Assembly: GCA_933210815.1 (NCBI GenBank)
Contig: OW119933.1
Location: forward strand, 103,413,780 to 103,477,779
DNA: 64,000 nucleotides
From: Meta bourneti
Lineage: Eukaryota; Arthropoda; Arachnida; Araneae; Tetragnathidae
Reading direction: 5' to 3'
Numbering within the stretch: position 1 is the stretch's first letter; every line of letters starts with the position of its first letter. Both the position numbers and the translations under genes were made by a program. Shown here one piece after another: positions 34,310 through 46,295 of the stretch. The notes under the pieces are model-generated. The model saw only the letters and a list, made by a program, of their open reading frames with translations. It had not been told where the DNA came from and searched no databases.

Positions 34310-34870
34310 TTTAAATTTAACAGATAGTCCTGTGGAATAAATAGGAGTCCAGTCGAGTCCTTAACCCAAGCTTAAGGTGTCGAAACGCGGTCATAAAGTT
34401 TGACTTGCAAATGTTGGGTTGATGGGGGGAATTAATGGAATTGAAGTAACGGTAGTGCGTCCGCTGAGATCGAATGTTATATAGCGTCTGACCGCAGGGT
34501 GATAAATATATTAGAGAAGCTATCGCCTCATTGGCGAGCTTGCAGCTCGCCAAGTCAACCATAGACACCAGACTCCAACATCAACTAAAAATGTCCATTA
34601 TAAACATGCCGGAGACCAAGATCTAAAGATAGTTTGGGTAGTATAGACGTAAATAGAAGTGTTGGCCACGTAAAGAGTCATGAGGATTTTTTCGTCTTTG
34701 TAATTTAGATGCAGCAATAATAGAAACATTGGATCCGGTATCAGTCAATAAAATTACGTTGGTGCTCCTATCACGCACAAAAAGTCGACGCGAATGCCTC
34801 GGCAAGGCGAAGGTCGCTTCTACGCCTGGCCGTTCTCGTTTTTAGTAAAATTACAAGGAGAAACACATTT
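34310..34870 (-). pseudogene. Gypsy pol fragment: protease and beginning of RT
   Basis: On the minus strand SRRLFVRDRSTNVILLTDTG leads into an aspartic protease signature (DTGSNVSIIAAS, 34755-34690). Further down, after frame changes, come LLVD-like and VDLASCKLANEAIASL segments that sit between protease and RT in arthropod Gypsy elements. The rest of pol and the LTRs were not found. It belongs to a different Gypsy lineage from the elements at 3163 and 9277. Confidence 0.65.
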
Positions 34871-35266
34871 TTTTGCTTTTTTTTACCAAATTTATAATAA
34901 TAAATGTCAGTTTTGATATAAAGTGTCCCTCCCTCCTCCTACTAAAAGGTCTAAACCTTTCGGTGAGTTAGGAGGAGGTGAGTCTACAATATACAGTGTC
35001 TGTTCTGTAAAGAGCAACACAGATGGCGCTGATGTGTTAGGGTTACGTCATGGAACTCGAATGGGAATTTTAAGTATTATCCGTTTATATTAGAAATTAA
35101 TTTCAAAAAGGCCTTTTAAATTGTATCTAAACAACAAGTATTTCTTCTTCACCAGCAGTGTTTATCTGTTTGAACTCAAAAAACCCTTCTTTAAGGCCTT
35201 CCCTTCTTAAGTACTTGTCCTTTTTAAAAATATCCACAATATGAAAATCCAGCAAACAATTGTATT
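34871..35266. other. Non-coding stretch
   Basis: A short palindrome-like pair (CTCCCTCCTCCTACTAA / TTAGGAGGAGGTGAG) at 34928-34984; nothing else. Confidence 0.4.
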
Positions 35267-36321
35267 TAAGTAATTATTTAAATAATTAGTAAAATTAAAT
35301 ATTTTCGTGGGGGGTTCAAGGATTTGATGTAATTTCGGAATCTCAAATTGAAATTTTTCTACCACTGCATACTAAAAGAAAAAATTTATAAATAAAATAT
35401 ACAGGTTACTATTGCGTTTTGAAATTTTTATCACATATCAAGTAAGTGACTCCAAGTGGTGTCTTAAGTGACACTAATTGGTGTCACGGGATTTAAGAGA
35501 AGATTTTGATTTAGCCGCCACAAACTTTATGCATCATTTTTACATTACCTGTGTGTCATCATTACAGTGGAAAGAATAAGGAAAAAGAAAGGGATAGGCA
35601 AGTGAACACGTCTTACGATTTACAACCTCAACGACCATATTAACCTGTATATTTTATTTATAAATTTCTTTTTTTCATTATGCAGATAAATTAATCAATT
35701 TGTCAAGTATTAATGAAAAGATTATCTTATTTAGTGTATTTGCTTGTAGTATATAGTGGTGGAAATAAATCAACTTTTTCGGAAATTTTAGTATATGCCT
35801 TTACACTTATGCTTACCAAATTCTATTTTGAAATTTCTTACAAACACAACGTACTTGTTAGTCTCAGAATAATAATTACGTAATAATAAATTGCTTATAA
35901 TTATCTATCACGGATGCTTTTGAATTGTGTATTTATCCGTTTGGAGGTATTTATGATGTATTGTACAGATGCAGTAGTTGTGCACTTGCTTAGAAATTTC
36001 AAAGAAACATAATTACGATTTTCATTTCCAAAATTTAATGTGCATTTTTCATTTTGCCGTAAAGTTAAAAAGCACTCACCTTATCGTGCTCCATCCATCC
36101 CATTGCTTTTGAACTTATACAAGGCCAGAAAGCCTTTACCTCCCCAAATATTTTTATGATTGATCCGATCCTTCTCAAAAATCTCCAAGGTTAAATATTG
36201 CCTTAGGCAATGGACTTACGCAGTTGATCATCAGGAAAATGGGGAGGAGCAATGTTCCAAGTTGCCCGATTTCTTCCGAACTCATGCCAGTTCATTCTGA
36301 ATATAGTAATAATTTTACTTA
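35267..36321. repeat. 1.06-kb direct repeat, copy A
   Basis: Aligns along its whole length with 37676-38737 at about 97% by eye, starting AAGTAATTATTTAAATAATT and ending AATAGTAATAATTTTAC-like. It contains a foldback element at about 35359-35685. Confidence 0.9.
35359..35685. mobile_element. Foldback element, CTACCACTGCATA ends
   Basis: The left end CTACCACTGCATACTAAAAG...ATAAAATATACAGG is mirrored by the right end CCTGTATATTTTATTTATAA...TTATGCAG. Inside are GGTGTC/GACACC short inverted repeats. No coding sequence. Related copies are at 37775-38105, 38738-38880 and, inverted and diverged, about 37420-37665. Confidence 0.7.
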
Positions 36322-37419
36322 GAATTTATCTTGTTATTTGTTAATGCTATCATGAGATTACTACTTTTTCTATTAAATTTAAATTAAAGATTGCGAAAAG
36401 GACTTCTTTTCACAAATTCAGAACTGCTATGGAGAAATCTTATTGCCCTGTTTAACAGTGAGCTGTAGAAATTTATAATTCGGTTCTGATGATCCGATAT
36501 TTTAATGCAAATAAGCATCACAAATGGTATTTATGAAACCTTTCACTCGTATCAAATAAAAATCCATCTCTAATGACATGTACATGATTTTTAAAGAAAT
36601 TTTAGACATGTTTAATTTACAAAATTCTTTTACCTCCTTTTCGTTTAGCTAACAAAACAAATTCGCATTTACTTTGCCATTAGAACTCTATAACATGTAA
36701 AAACTTCCTATTTCTTCTAGTAAAGCTTAAGTTCTTGTAGCAAAATCCTTATAGTGACAAGTTCTGCATTGTGACGAAGATTATCATTGCAAAATTACTT
36801 TTGACATGTTTGGAGAGCTTCGTCTAAGCATATATCGGAAGCGCTCTCTGGGTTTGTAAGAAAGCACTTTCAAATAGTTCATGCCTTGTGACTAAAATTT
36901 AGAAGGAATTGCATTTGTTTCTTTTGTTTTACAAGTTGTACTTTGTTACTTCACAAGCGGTAATTCTATGGCCCTTGTGGGATAATAAAGGTTTAAAACT
37001 TTACTTCAACTTAAAAAAGTGTTTGAAAACCAAAAATTATAAAAGAAATAAACCTAATTGTCGTATTAGGGATTCAATCACCCTACAGATGGCGCTAAAA
37101 GCACCGTAAGATTGTGTTAAGATAGAACAAATGATATATTCGGATGACGTGGTCGTGTAGGACGCTCCTTGGTAAATATTTTGTCATATAATAAATGTTT
37201 GTGCTGTCTACATTGCCTGGGATTAACTGATAACCCATTAAATAGAACCAGATACGACACTAATATTATTAGCACCTAATAATTCAGTGTCTGATATTCA
37301 GATACTCTTCGCCTTGTAGTTGGGTTAAAGTTCCAATAGAGAATATGTACCGGAGAGAGCTTTGAATGGCGATATTTCAGCTTGTGCATCGTTGAAAGCT
37401 AAACAAAGACGATTTATCT
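36322..37419. other. Spacer between the direct repeats
   Basis: AT-rich, no recognised gene; present once. Confidence 0.5.
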
Positions 37420-37665
37420 GGTCATTTGATACCGAAAAGACATGTTCACTTGCCTATTCCTTTCTTTCACTGTAATAACACACAGGTCATGTAAAATTGA
37501 TGGGAAAAACGTGTTGGCGACTAATTCAAAGTCTTCTTTTATATCAACGTGACACCAACTCCAATTGGTGTCACGTATTTAATAAGCCATAAGCATACAC
37601 AATCGTTGTATTTACCTGTATATTTTATTTATAAATTTATTGTTTCCTTACGCAGTGGTAGATAA
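37420..37665 (-). mobile_element. Diverged inverted copy of the CTACCACTGC foldback element
   Basis: Its reverse complement begins CTACCACTGCGTAAGGAAAC and continues with ACCAATTGGAGTTGGTGTCA, GCCAACACG and GGAATAGGCAAGTGAACA, in the order of copy A but clearly older. Confidence 0.65.
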
Positions 37666-37675
37666 ATTTGGTAAA

Positions 37676-38737
37676 TAAGTAATTATTTAAATAATTAGTA
37701 AACTTAAATATTTTCGTGGGGGGGGGGGTTCAAGGATTTGATGTAATTTCGGAATGTCAAATTGAATTTTTTCTACCACTGCATACTAAAAGAAAAAATT
37801 TATAAATAAAATCTACAGGTTACTATTGCGTTTTTAAAGTATTTATCACATTTCAAGAAGTGACTCCAAGTGGTGTCTTTAGGGACACTAATTGGCGTCA
37901 CGGCGATTTAAGAGAAGATTTTGATTTATCCGCCAACACGTTTTATGCATCATTTTTACATTACCTGTGTGTCATCATTACAGTGGAAAGAATAAGGAAA
38001 AAGAAAGGGATAGGTAAGTGAACACGTCTTACGATTCACAACCTCAACGACCATATTAACCTGTATATTTTATTTATAAATTTCTTTTTTCATTATGCAG
38101 TGCTAGATAAATTAATCAATTAGTCTAGTACATGAAAAGATTATCTTATTTAGTACATTTGCTTGTAGTATATAGTGGTGGAAATAAATGAACTTTTTCG
38201 GAAATTTTAGTATATGCCTTTACACTTATGCTTACCAAATTCCATTTTGAAATTTCTTACAAACACAACGTACTTGTTAGTCTCAGAATAATGATTACGT
38301 AATAATAAATTGCTTATAATTATCTATCACGGATGCTTTTGAATTGTATATTTATCCGTTTGGAGGTATTTACGATGTATTGTACAGATGCAGTAGTTGT
38401 GCACTTGCTTAGAAATTTCAAAGAAACATAATTACGATTTTCATTTCCAAAATTTAATGTGCATTTTTCATTTTGCCGTAAAGTTAAAAAGCACTCACCT
38501 TATCGTGCTCCATCCATCCCATTGCTTTTGAACTTATACAAGGCCAGAAAGCCTTTACCTCCCCAAATATTTTTATGATTGATCCGACTCTTCTCAAAAA
38601 TCTCGAAGGTTAAATATTGCCTTAGGCAATGGACTTACGCAATTGATCGTCAGGAAAATGGGGAGGAGCAATGTTCCAAGTTGCACGTTTTCTTCCGAAC
38701 TAATGCCAGTTCATTCTGAATATAGTAATAATTTTAC
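37676..38737. repeat. 1.06-kb direct repeat, copy B
   Basis: Second copy of 35267-36321, in the same orientation 2.4 kb downstream. Includes the foldback element at 37775-38105. Its end runs directly into a third, truncated foldback copy. Confidence 0.9.
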
Positions 38738-38880
38738 TACCACTGCACACTAAAAGAAAAAATTTATAAATAAAATATACAGGTTACTATTGCATTTTGA
38801 AGTTTTTATCACATATCAGGTGACTCCAAGTGGTGTCTTAAGTGACACTAATTGGTGTCACGGCGATTTAAGAGTAGAAT
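38738..38880. repeat. Truncated third copy of the foldback left half
   Basis: CTACCACTGCACACTAAAAG through GGTGTCACGGCGATTTAAGAG repeats the left half of the element, then diverges. Confidence 0.8.
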
Positions 38881-41800
38881 GAGGGCGCCTTTACAAGATT
38901 ACGCCCGTTTGTATACATTTTAGCGGAGAAACAAGATAGGGTTTTTGATAAGAGGACAAAATAAGGTTTTGACTATTTAAGTTTGTTGATATTGGAAAGC
39001 CATCTGGCGGAGAAATGAGAAACCACATATTTTCGGAAATTAAAAAATTCAGAATTTCTTGAATTCGAACAGGGGACCACGGGATCCGAAGGCAAGTACG
39101 TTAACGTTGAGCCACGAACTCACTTGTAAGAAAGGGGTGTTTAAAGGTACACTTAAATAAGAGTAAAATTTTAGAAAACTTTACAAGAAGCATATGAACA
39201 TTTGAAGTTATATTGAAACCATGTATCCTACAAAATTTAAATCAAATGTTATTTTTTAATTAATCTTTCCTTGCAATAATCTTTTTTACTTCGCATAAAT
39301 CTTCCTAAATAAGAGTGATTTAATTTGTATTATATAGATTTACAAACTTTTTGATGACTAGATGAAATTTTCTTTGATATAAGAATTTTTATTTTAAAAG
39401 TTAGATGTTTTTACTCAAAAAAAATAATTATATATTAAAAACTCACTATATTTTACCCAAAAATAAATTATAGATACTATTACACAGCTGTATGCGACTC
39501 TCCATCCAAATGGTATCGCATGTCTTGGAGATTCAGAGCTAGATGAAATAAATATTGCTGGTGCTTCGGCCATTTTGGTCACTAGCTTACTGCACGAGAA
39601 AATAAGCATTTTTCATTTATTTTCATAAATTTAGTGAGCAAGAAACAGCATGAGGAGTTACTGTCATTCAGTTGTGGAAGTTGTTTACAGATCATCTTCC
39701 AAAATTTCACAGCTGTGGTCCAAAATTATCCCATTTTTTTAGATTTTTCGTTATGGCTTTAAAAATAAAGATTTTCAAACTTTTTTGTGTGGATATTACC
39801 TGTTGAAAAATCAGAAATTGAAAAGGAACACTTTTGTTATTGGTAAATAGTTTATGTATTTAATTTTTGACAAACTTTGGACCATAGTTGTCATGAAGCA
39901 CACAACTAGTCCATCTTTTTAAATAAATCAATAAAGGACCATACTTGAAAGAATTATTTGCATTAGGTTAAGTGCAATTTGTAACTTGCACAGTTGACAA
40001 GTGAAAATATATTGTGGACACAAAGAGCATTCCAATACCAAAACAATATAATTTAGTCTGTTATTTAATATTTGAATGGTTCAATAGATGTCACTCATAT
40101 TTCAAATATCAGTGTTATCATGCTTGGGATGTTTGGATCATAGTTAGGGCTTAGGATAAGTTGAGTGACGTTAGTGTTGGCATATAAGCTGTTTTCAACG
40201 AAAGCTATTGTGTCTGCTTCTTCAAGCTTAAGCTTGTCACTTCAAAAAAATTTTTATTTGCTTTTCAGGATAGTGCATTTTATCTGATTCATATCTTTGG
40301 GATGTGGGGTATAAATGACATTAATCTTTGGTGGTTAAATCTTAGTATGTTTTCCCATCTGATACTCGAGTGGTTTAGATTAGTTTGATTTTAACCCATT
40401 CCCTGCGACATGAAATTTTTTGGACCTAGATAAATAAGGTTACGGGATGCCACTAACACCATATTGTAAATTTTTGTAAAAATTAATAAAAAATCAGACA
40501 AATTTCAGAATTTTTTTGCATTATGTAGTTATTGTATGAATAAAATGTATAGAATTTCTTTAGTTATTTTGGTATTCGGTAATTAATTGGTTAAAGACTT
40601 GTTTTAGCATAAAATCATGCCACCAACAGAAAATAAAAGGAACTCGCACCAAGATTCATGAAAAAATTCCTACTTCTCGTTAATATTTAGCTTGCAAAAA
40701 GTACTTATTTGTTTAAAAATGTTATTTGTAAGTAAATAGTAAAAAATGAGACTAGACATGAAAATATACATGCATTGAAATCAAATATGCCTATTAAAAA
40801 ATTCCCCTAGTATTAGTATTTCCATGTTATATCCCAAACACACACAAAGAGTTTACACTTAACATACAAGAAAATGAAGCTTTTCTCTAAGAACAGCATA
40901 GAATAAATGCAATAGCATTCCCTCGGAACATGAAATTGAGAGGAATTTTGAGCTTGCAATACAAAATTCCATCATTGCAATCATCATTAAAGTAGCTTTC
41001 TGCTTCAATCCCGAATCTATTTTGTTAACATATTCAATTATCAGATGGGCGAATTAACTTTTACATTCCAAACTTCAATTTCATAAATACAGAATAGTTA
41101 TGCTAGCAGTGCAAAGAATTCCTAGGATGCATAAAATTTACCAATTAAATTTAAATAAAAATTAACCAATATATTATACAAAACAAAATGAAAAAATTAA
41201 AGTTTCCAAAGATTTAAGTACAAAATTGGAATGCTTATGTGATACTGCAGAAACTTTTTCATTGTGACTAAGTGTCTATTTTTTCATAAGCAGACTACAA
41301 TACTAAATAAATAACTAGAGCATCTGAAAAAGAATCGAAATATAGGGTCTTACATAGGTTCAGCTTTGAGTAAATGAATGTCTTTTGGGGTTATTAAAAG
41401 TGTACTTAGATGGTGCAGATTCTCAAGGGTTTTCAGGTCTTGTACGGAAAAAATTGAAATGATACCATTGGAAAGCACTCATCACATTTTGACAGAAAAC
41501 TTCACATGTATATCCAAAGTGAATGTTTTTCTTGGACATATCACCTGAGATTCGGAATACAGACTGAGAAAAGTATTGTCTCTGGCATCTTCAGAATAAC
41601 CGGCACACTAAAACAACTGTAAATGGATCAAATTTTGAAAAACAGGGAACATAAATTAAAATAAGTTGATAATTGCACCAATTAAAATTTTTTATATTAC
41701 TAAAAATGAACAAAATTATTTGTGTATGTGTGATTAATTGTAACTATTAATAAAAATCATGGTCACACAAAAACCGAAATTTGAATAACAAAATTTATTG

Positions 41801-42551
41801 GATGAGTTTCATTAATTACTTCATTCAAAAACCAAGGCTCAGTAGACTTTCTTTTTCCAATTGCCATTTACAAAAGTTATCAAATTACCGTAAGAAACTA
41901 AGTTCCTCTAACAGTATTTTACACATTTCAAGATTGAAAATACGGTGTAAATATTTTAAGACACAAGCATCAGTAAGTGAATTACATCAATGTGGAATAG
42001 GGTAACAGTCTGCAGCTTTTACAAGCTGACCATAACATGTTTATACTTACGAATGTTTACATAACACTTCGGAATCGAAAACAAATGCACATTCTCTGGA
42101 ACAGCCCCACCTCTGTCGAATTTAACACAAACAAGGTAGTTTTAAAATCGAGCATCTTTAAATGTTTACAAAAAGTTAAAACTTGACAAAACAAACTCGT
42201 TTTGAATACCAAGTCAATTCAAAAGCCGATACAATTGCAGTTTCTGTATTGCATATCGAATCAAGTTAAATTCGTTTCTGTGTTTTTGATTAAAAGACTT
42301 AATAATTTTGAAGAATCTGGAAAAACATAAGTCTAGGAATAATTATAAATTCTATAGATAAAAGTTTTATACCAAATATAATATTCTTAGATTTATTTTT
42401 AACATTTTGAATAAAATATAAATTCTGACTTGTCAAGAAAGTGTTTTAGTCATTAAATGTTTTAATACTTATCAACGAATTCAAACACTTTTCGGAGAAC
42501 ACAAAATTGGTTTTCTTTCATATAAAAAATTTTGAAACTGAGAGCCTGCAA
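38881..42551. other. Long AT-rich stretch, mostly featureless
   Basis: Contains one tRNA-like relic (39062-39125), one minus-strand open frame discussed under findings (39415-39609), and a piggyBac-like end TTAACCCATTCCCTGCGAC at 40391. No other signal recognised. Confidence 0.5.
39062..39125 (-). repeat. tRNA-like relic
   Basis: Minus strand GTTCGTGGCTCAACGTTAAC (A-box-like) and CCCCTGTTCGAATTC (B-box-like) at tRNA spacing, but no acceptor stem. Likely head of an old SINE or a tRNA pseudogene. Confidence 0.4.
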
Positions 42552-42612
42552 GCTGTAGGTAGGTATTTTAATCAACCTTACACTGGAGAAACACAACGAG
42601 CTATTTGCAAGC
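42552..42612 (-). repeat. SINE-A 3' fragment
   Basis: GTAGGTAGGTATTTTAATCAACC...ACTGGAGAAACACAACG matches the family tail in reverse; faces the next copy. Confidence 0.75.
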
Positions 42613-42812
42613 TGTAGGACACGTTGGCGTGGTGTGGAAGTTTGGTTAGAGGAGTGCCAGCTCATGTGTGTGTTGCCTCGTCATCTGACCGTGGTTCAAA
42701 ATTACGTGGTGTTGTCCTGGGTACTTTCCCTTTGGGATTGATCCAGGACCGTCACCAATAACCCGTGTGTTGCTTCGGTACGGTGTTAATTAAAATACCT
42801 ATCTACCTACCT
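42613..42812 (+). repeat. SINE-A 3' two-thirds
   Basis: GTTGGCGTGGTGTGGAAGTT, GTGCCAGCTCATG, CTTTCCCTTTGGGATTG and the tail TACCTATCTACCTACC. The tRNA head is missing. Confidence 0.85.
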
Positions 42813-43042
42813 CTATAAAGTTAAATACCGAGCTAGGTAGGTTAATCCCTTTAGACACTTGGGCGTAATTTGGTTTGTTATTTAAATGCAATTCCAACAC
42901 GTCCCTTGAATAGAATTGTTTCACCGAGCGTCGTAGAAATGGTGACAAATTCATCCCCGAAAGTATTTTTCTTCGGTAATTTGTTTATGTTTACACTGAA
43001 TTCACACACACATATGCATAATAATAGGAAAGATGGAGATTC

Positions 43043-43208
43043 GTTTGGTTAGTTGAGGTTTTATGGAGTAAGGGCCATATTTGGCAATGCTGCGCTAGAC
43101 ACAAGACAAACGACGTCAAGTAATAGACATAAACACGCAATGAAAGTTTTACGGACACAAAAGAGATAAATACACCCAGGGAGGAATGCACCTGCACCGC
43201 CTACAAGT
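43043..43208 (-). repeat. SINE-B, inverted copy
   Basis: Reverse complement of the family: GGTTTTATGGAGTAAGGGCC, TTGGCAATGCTGCGC, ACACCCAGGGAGGA and CACCGCCTACAA correspond to parts of 25977-26212. Confidence 0.75.
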
Positions 43209-43557
43209 CGAGATTAGGATCGGGTGTCATTCTCTCTATGTCGGAAAGTGATATCATTTAAGTCATCTACGAGTCATCTCGTAATACAATTTTAAAAAGA
43301 CATTTTTGGAAACTAGCATGCCATCATAAAACTAATGTGTTGAAAAGCGAAAGTGATTTTTTAACATATAGTTTTCATGTTTTAAACGTGCTTAGATAGA
43401 TTATTTAATAAATAACCTGATTTTTTTGACAAATAAACTAATTTTACTTTCCAAATGGTAATCCGATATGTGTCTTAAGTGTATGTAATATTTTAAAAGG
43501 TTAGATTTATTCAGATTTATAGCTACATTCTGATGTACTTTACTAAATTACTGATAA

Positions 43558-43612
43558 TTTGGCGCAGCTTGGGCAGACCTGTCCCTTGCGCCATCAAGAT
43601 TCAATCAATCAA
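43558..43612 (+). repeat. SINE-B 3' fragment
   Basis: TTGGCGCAGCTTGGGCAGAC...TGCGCCATCAAGATTCAATCAATCAAG matches the end of the family. Confidence 0.7.
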
Positions 43613-43797
43613 GACCCCAAATTATTTTATCTTTCTTTTTTGTGTCAAAACTGTAGAAAAACTCATCAATAAAAAAGCTTGCAGAAGAGTCATTTGTATT
43701 TTGCTTATATGTTATTGCTATAATGAAAAGATAACATGACAACAAAATTCGGGCCCTGTCTATCGTGAAAACTGTAGGATTCACATTGTCTTGGAGG

Positions 43798-44097
43798 ATG
43801 GTAGGTAATTATTTTAATTACCGTCGCACTGAAGCAACACAATGGGCTATTGGCGACTGTCCGGGATCAAACCCGAACGGAAAGATCCAAAGGCAACACA
43901 CGTAATTTTGAACCATGGTCAGAAGACGAGGTCGCACCTGAGCTAGCACCCCACTCTCCAAACTCCCACACCAAGCCAACGTGACAGATTTAACGTGAAC
44001 CAGCCCCCTTGTATACGACGGTGTTTGGCTGGATTTGAAATCACAGCCCTCCGGTTGCTAATCCGTTGCTCTTCCAACCGGACCACCGCGGTCCATG
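43798..44097 (-). repeat. SINE-A, near full-length inverted copy
   Basis: Tail at the left (GGTAGGTAATTATTTTAATT), then the body in reverse, B-box region about 44030-44056 and head CGCGGTGGTCCGGTTGGAAG (reverse complement) at 44075-44094. A small deletion removed part of the GAGGACATTTGAGGCCA segment. Confidence 0.85.
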
Positions 44098-45011
44098 GAG
44101 GAGGAACAAGGCTTGCACATTTTGAGTAGAGTGAGAAATTTGAGAACAATGATGAGTAGAAGAGGTTAAAGCACAGTGCTTTTAAAAAGAGCAGAAACAG
44201 CAAAGTACTGTTCGCCGAAAATAGTATTTCCCATCCCTAAATAGATGCATATAATTTAAGAAAATAAACGAATTCTTGTCTACCACTAGATAATAAAAAA
44301 ACCCATTTTTATAGCTCATAGATTTAACATTCAGGTCGAATTGTGTCTACCACTCGATAACAATAAAAAAATTTTATAAGTCAGATTATTTAACATTCAG
44401 TAACTTGCCGTCAACATTTTTGAGATACTCTACTAAATGAAGCGTCACCAAATGGTGATGCGGAGTGTATAAAGATTTGTTACATTCCAACTACATATCT
44501 GCTACTGCATATGGCGCTTTTCCGAAATCAGAATAACTCACACGCGCGATAAACTGAGTCAAGCTAGTAAGCATGATTTTCTTAACGATTTGGAACTACA
44601 GTAAACCTGCGGACATTTCGGTAAATAGAATTCGGCACCTGGTCACGTGACAGGGTGATTCTACGGTCACAGGACAAACTGCAGGGTGTGATAGAACACA
44701 ACGAAACAAACACTTTTCACCATAGAATGTATGGTCGCTGGAGGGAGCTCTCCATTTCGGCACAAACACATGGTCCGGCGCAAGTTGGAAAGAAGAGGCA
44801 TAAAATATGGAAACAACGCTTTAATGTCAAATAAACATCAATAACTGCTTGACAAAACGAAATAATACAATTAGATTTGCGTAAATTAAAGATAAGTACA
44901 AGGAACAACGGATAAGAAAGAAATGACATGTAAAATACATGAGAAACTTTTCACATGGAAATGAAACGACATGTACAAACATCAGTCGGTAAGTACAAAG
45001 CAAATGCACTA
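44098..45011. other. Non-coding; contains a ~66-bp tandem duplication
   Basis: Two diverged units (GTCTACCACT[A/C]GATAA...ATTTAACATTCAG) at 44270-44334 and 44338-44400. Right of it lies the 3' flank of the transposase relic. The two hydrophobic minus-strand frames here are AT-driven. Confidence 0.5.
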
Positions 45012-45342
45012 TTACAGAAGCTGTTCAAAATGTCGACCACACCTGATACAGGCCTCGCATCGCCGACGTAAGGATTCCCGTGTGGTCTGGAAAATACCAG
45101 GCATTTCGCGGACTTCTGGCCGCAGCGACTGAAATCCTGGCAACAAGATCTTCATGATCTTCAATGGGGGTCTCATACATGTCAGCGTGGAAACTTCCCC
45201 TTTCTGAGAGTTGTTGGTGCATACGCGCAAAAATCTCGTGTTGCGGAATGCGCCTGTTAGGAAAGCGATCTCGGTAAAGGCGTTGTGCATGCCTGCCACT
45301 GCCCTCGGCCTGACCGTAAACAAAATGCATATCTGCTTTCAC
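45012..45342 (-). pseudogene. Transposase with catalytic core deleted (DUF4817-type N-terminus)
   Basis: Minus strand starts MKADMHFVYGQAEGSGRHAQ and continues RLYRDRFPNRRIPQHEIF: the DUF4817/HTH domain that opens a family of arthropod DDE transposases. It passes within about 60 residues, after a frameshift, to the usual C-terminal tail (REMPGIFQTTRESLRRRCEA, CIRCGRHFEQLL*). The whole catalytic domain between them is missing. What is left is a short derivative of about 330 bp of coding sequence. Confidence 0.7.
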
Positions 45343-46079
45343 CGCATTCGAATATTCAGCTATTTAAGGGTTTTAAGTCGAGAACAAGAGGTGAAATATG
45401 GCGCCTGGTAAAAGGCTGTTGGCAATGATGGCACGACGTCGTGTGCCTCTCGAATGGCTGATTGGAAGACAAGTTTCAAGTACATCGAGCCGGCTAGAAG
45501 GAACGACGGCAGGAGGGAAATGGGCTGAAGTATATTGAATAGTTTATTATTTGTTATTTGCCTGTTCAATCCAGTCTTCGGCGACGACACGTGTTTCATG
45601 TACGTATGTCACTTGTCATGCTTTTCGAATACGATTTCAGCACTTCGCCAATAAAAATCCCACAGAATAAATTCTGAATTGAAAAATGACAGTTGATTGG
45701 GGTCAACAAAGTGACATTACATGCATCATATTACAATTACATTTATTGTAAATGAATTCTCATCTGTTTTTACTTCACTTGTATTTTTTCCACCTATCCA
45801 TTTTATCAAGTGAAAATATTTGCTCAGTGAAAGGCATTCAATCCGAAATTTAAAAATAGGTTACATAAATTTTCTTCCTATTTTAATAGTAAGTTTATAT
45901 GAAACAGTTAAATTTCTACACCAGTTTTAGTGGGCATATTTGTCGCCATTCTTGTACCTATTATCTCGTATATTTAATTATAATTATATCTTGAAATCTT
46001 GTGACATTTCTGATATGTCTTATAAATATTGTTCAATACTTTGTGGCGAACTTAGCTACCACTACAGCAATTAACTTAT
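45343..46079. other. Non-coding stretch
   Basis: The part next to 45343 (to about 45600) is less AT-rich and may be the 5' untranslated region of the deleted transposon. Confidence 0.4.
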
Positions 46080-46083
46080 GATA

Positions 46084-46292
46084 CAGATAGTCTTCGTAAG
46101 CAATGGCAACTAACAAACCGTTGCTCGCCATGGGTTCAACAATCGTCTCACCAGAGCATCTTGGTCCTCCCGGTTGAATCGTGTGGAGTGGTTCAACAGG
46201 GATGACCAGGATGCACTGGTGAGGACGATCGTTGAACTCATGGCGAGCAACGGTTTTGCAGCCATTTCCATTTCATACAAAGACTACCAGTA
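46084..46292. repeat. Tight palindrome with coding-like arms
   Basis: Left arm 46084-46185 and right arm 46192-46292 are inverted copies (shared core CCGTTGCTCGCCATG[G/A]GTTCAAC) around a centre of about ten bases. Both arms read outward as related peptides: FNRDDQDALVRTIVELMASN on the plus strand, and FNREDQDALV then, after a one-base shift, TIVEPMASNG on the minus strand. Confidence 0.8.
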
Positions 46293-46295
46293 GTA

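Noticed and set aside
40391..40430. piggyBac-type end TTAACCCATTCCCTGCGAC
   Set aside because: No opposite end or transposase was found nearby; recorded as a hint only.
44717..45009. Two hydrophobic minus-strand frames that look like membrane proteins
   Set aside because: AT-rich sequence downstream of the transposase relic; no family match, no start or splice support, and overlapping frames.
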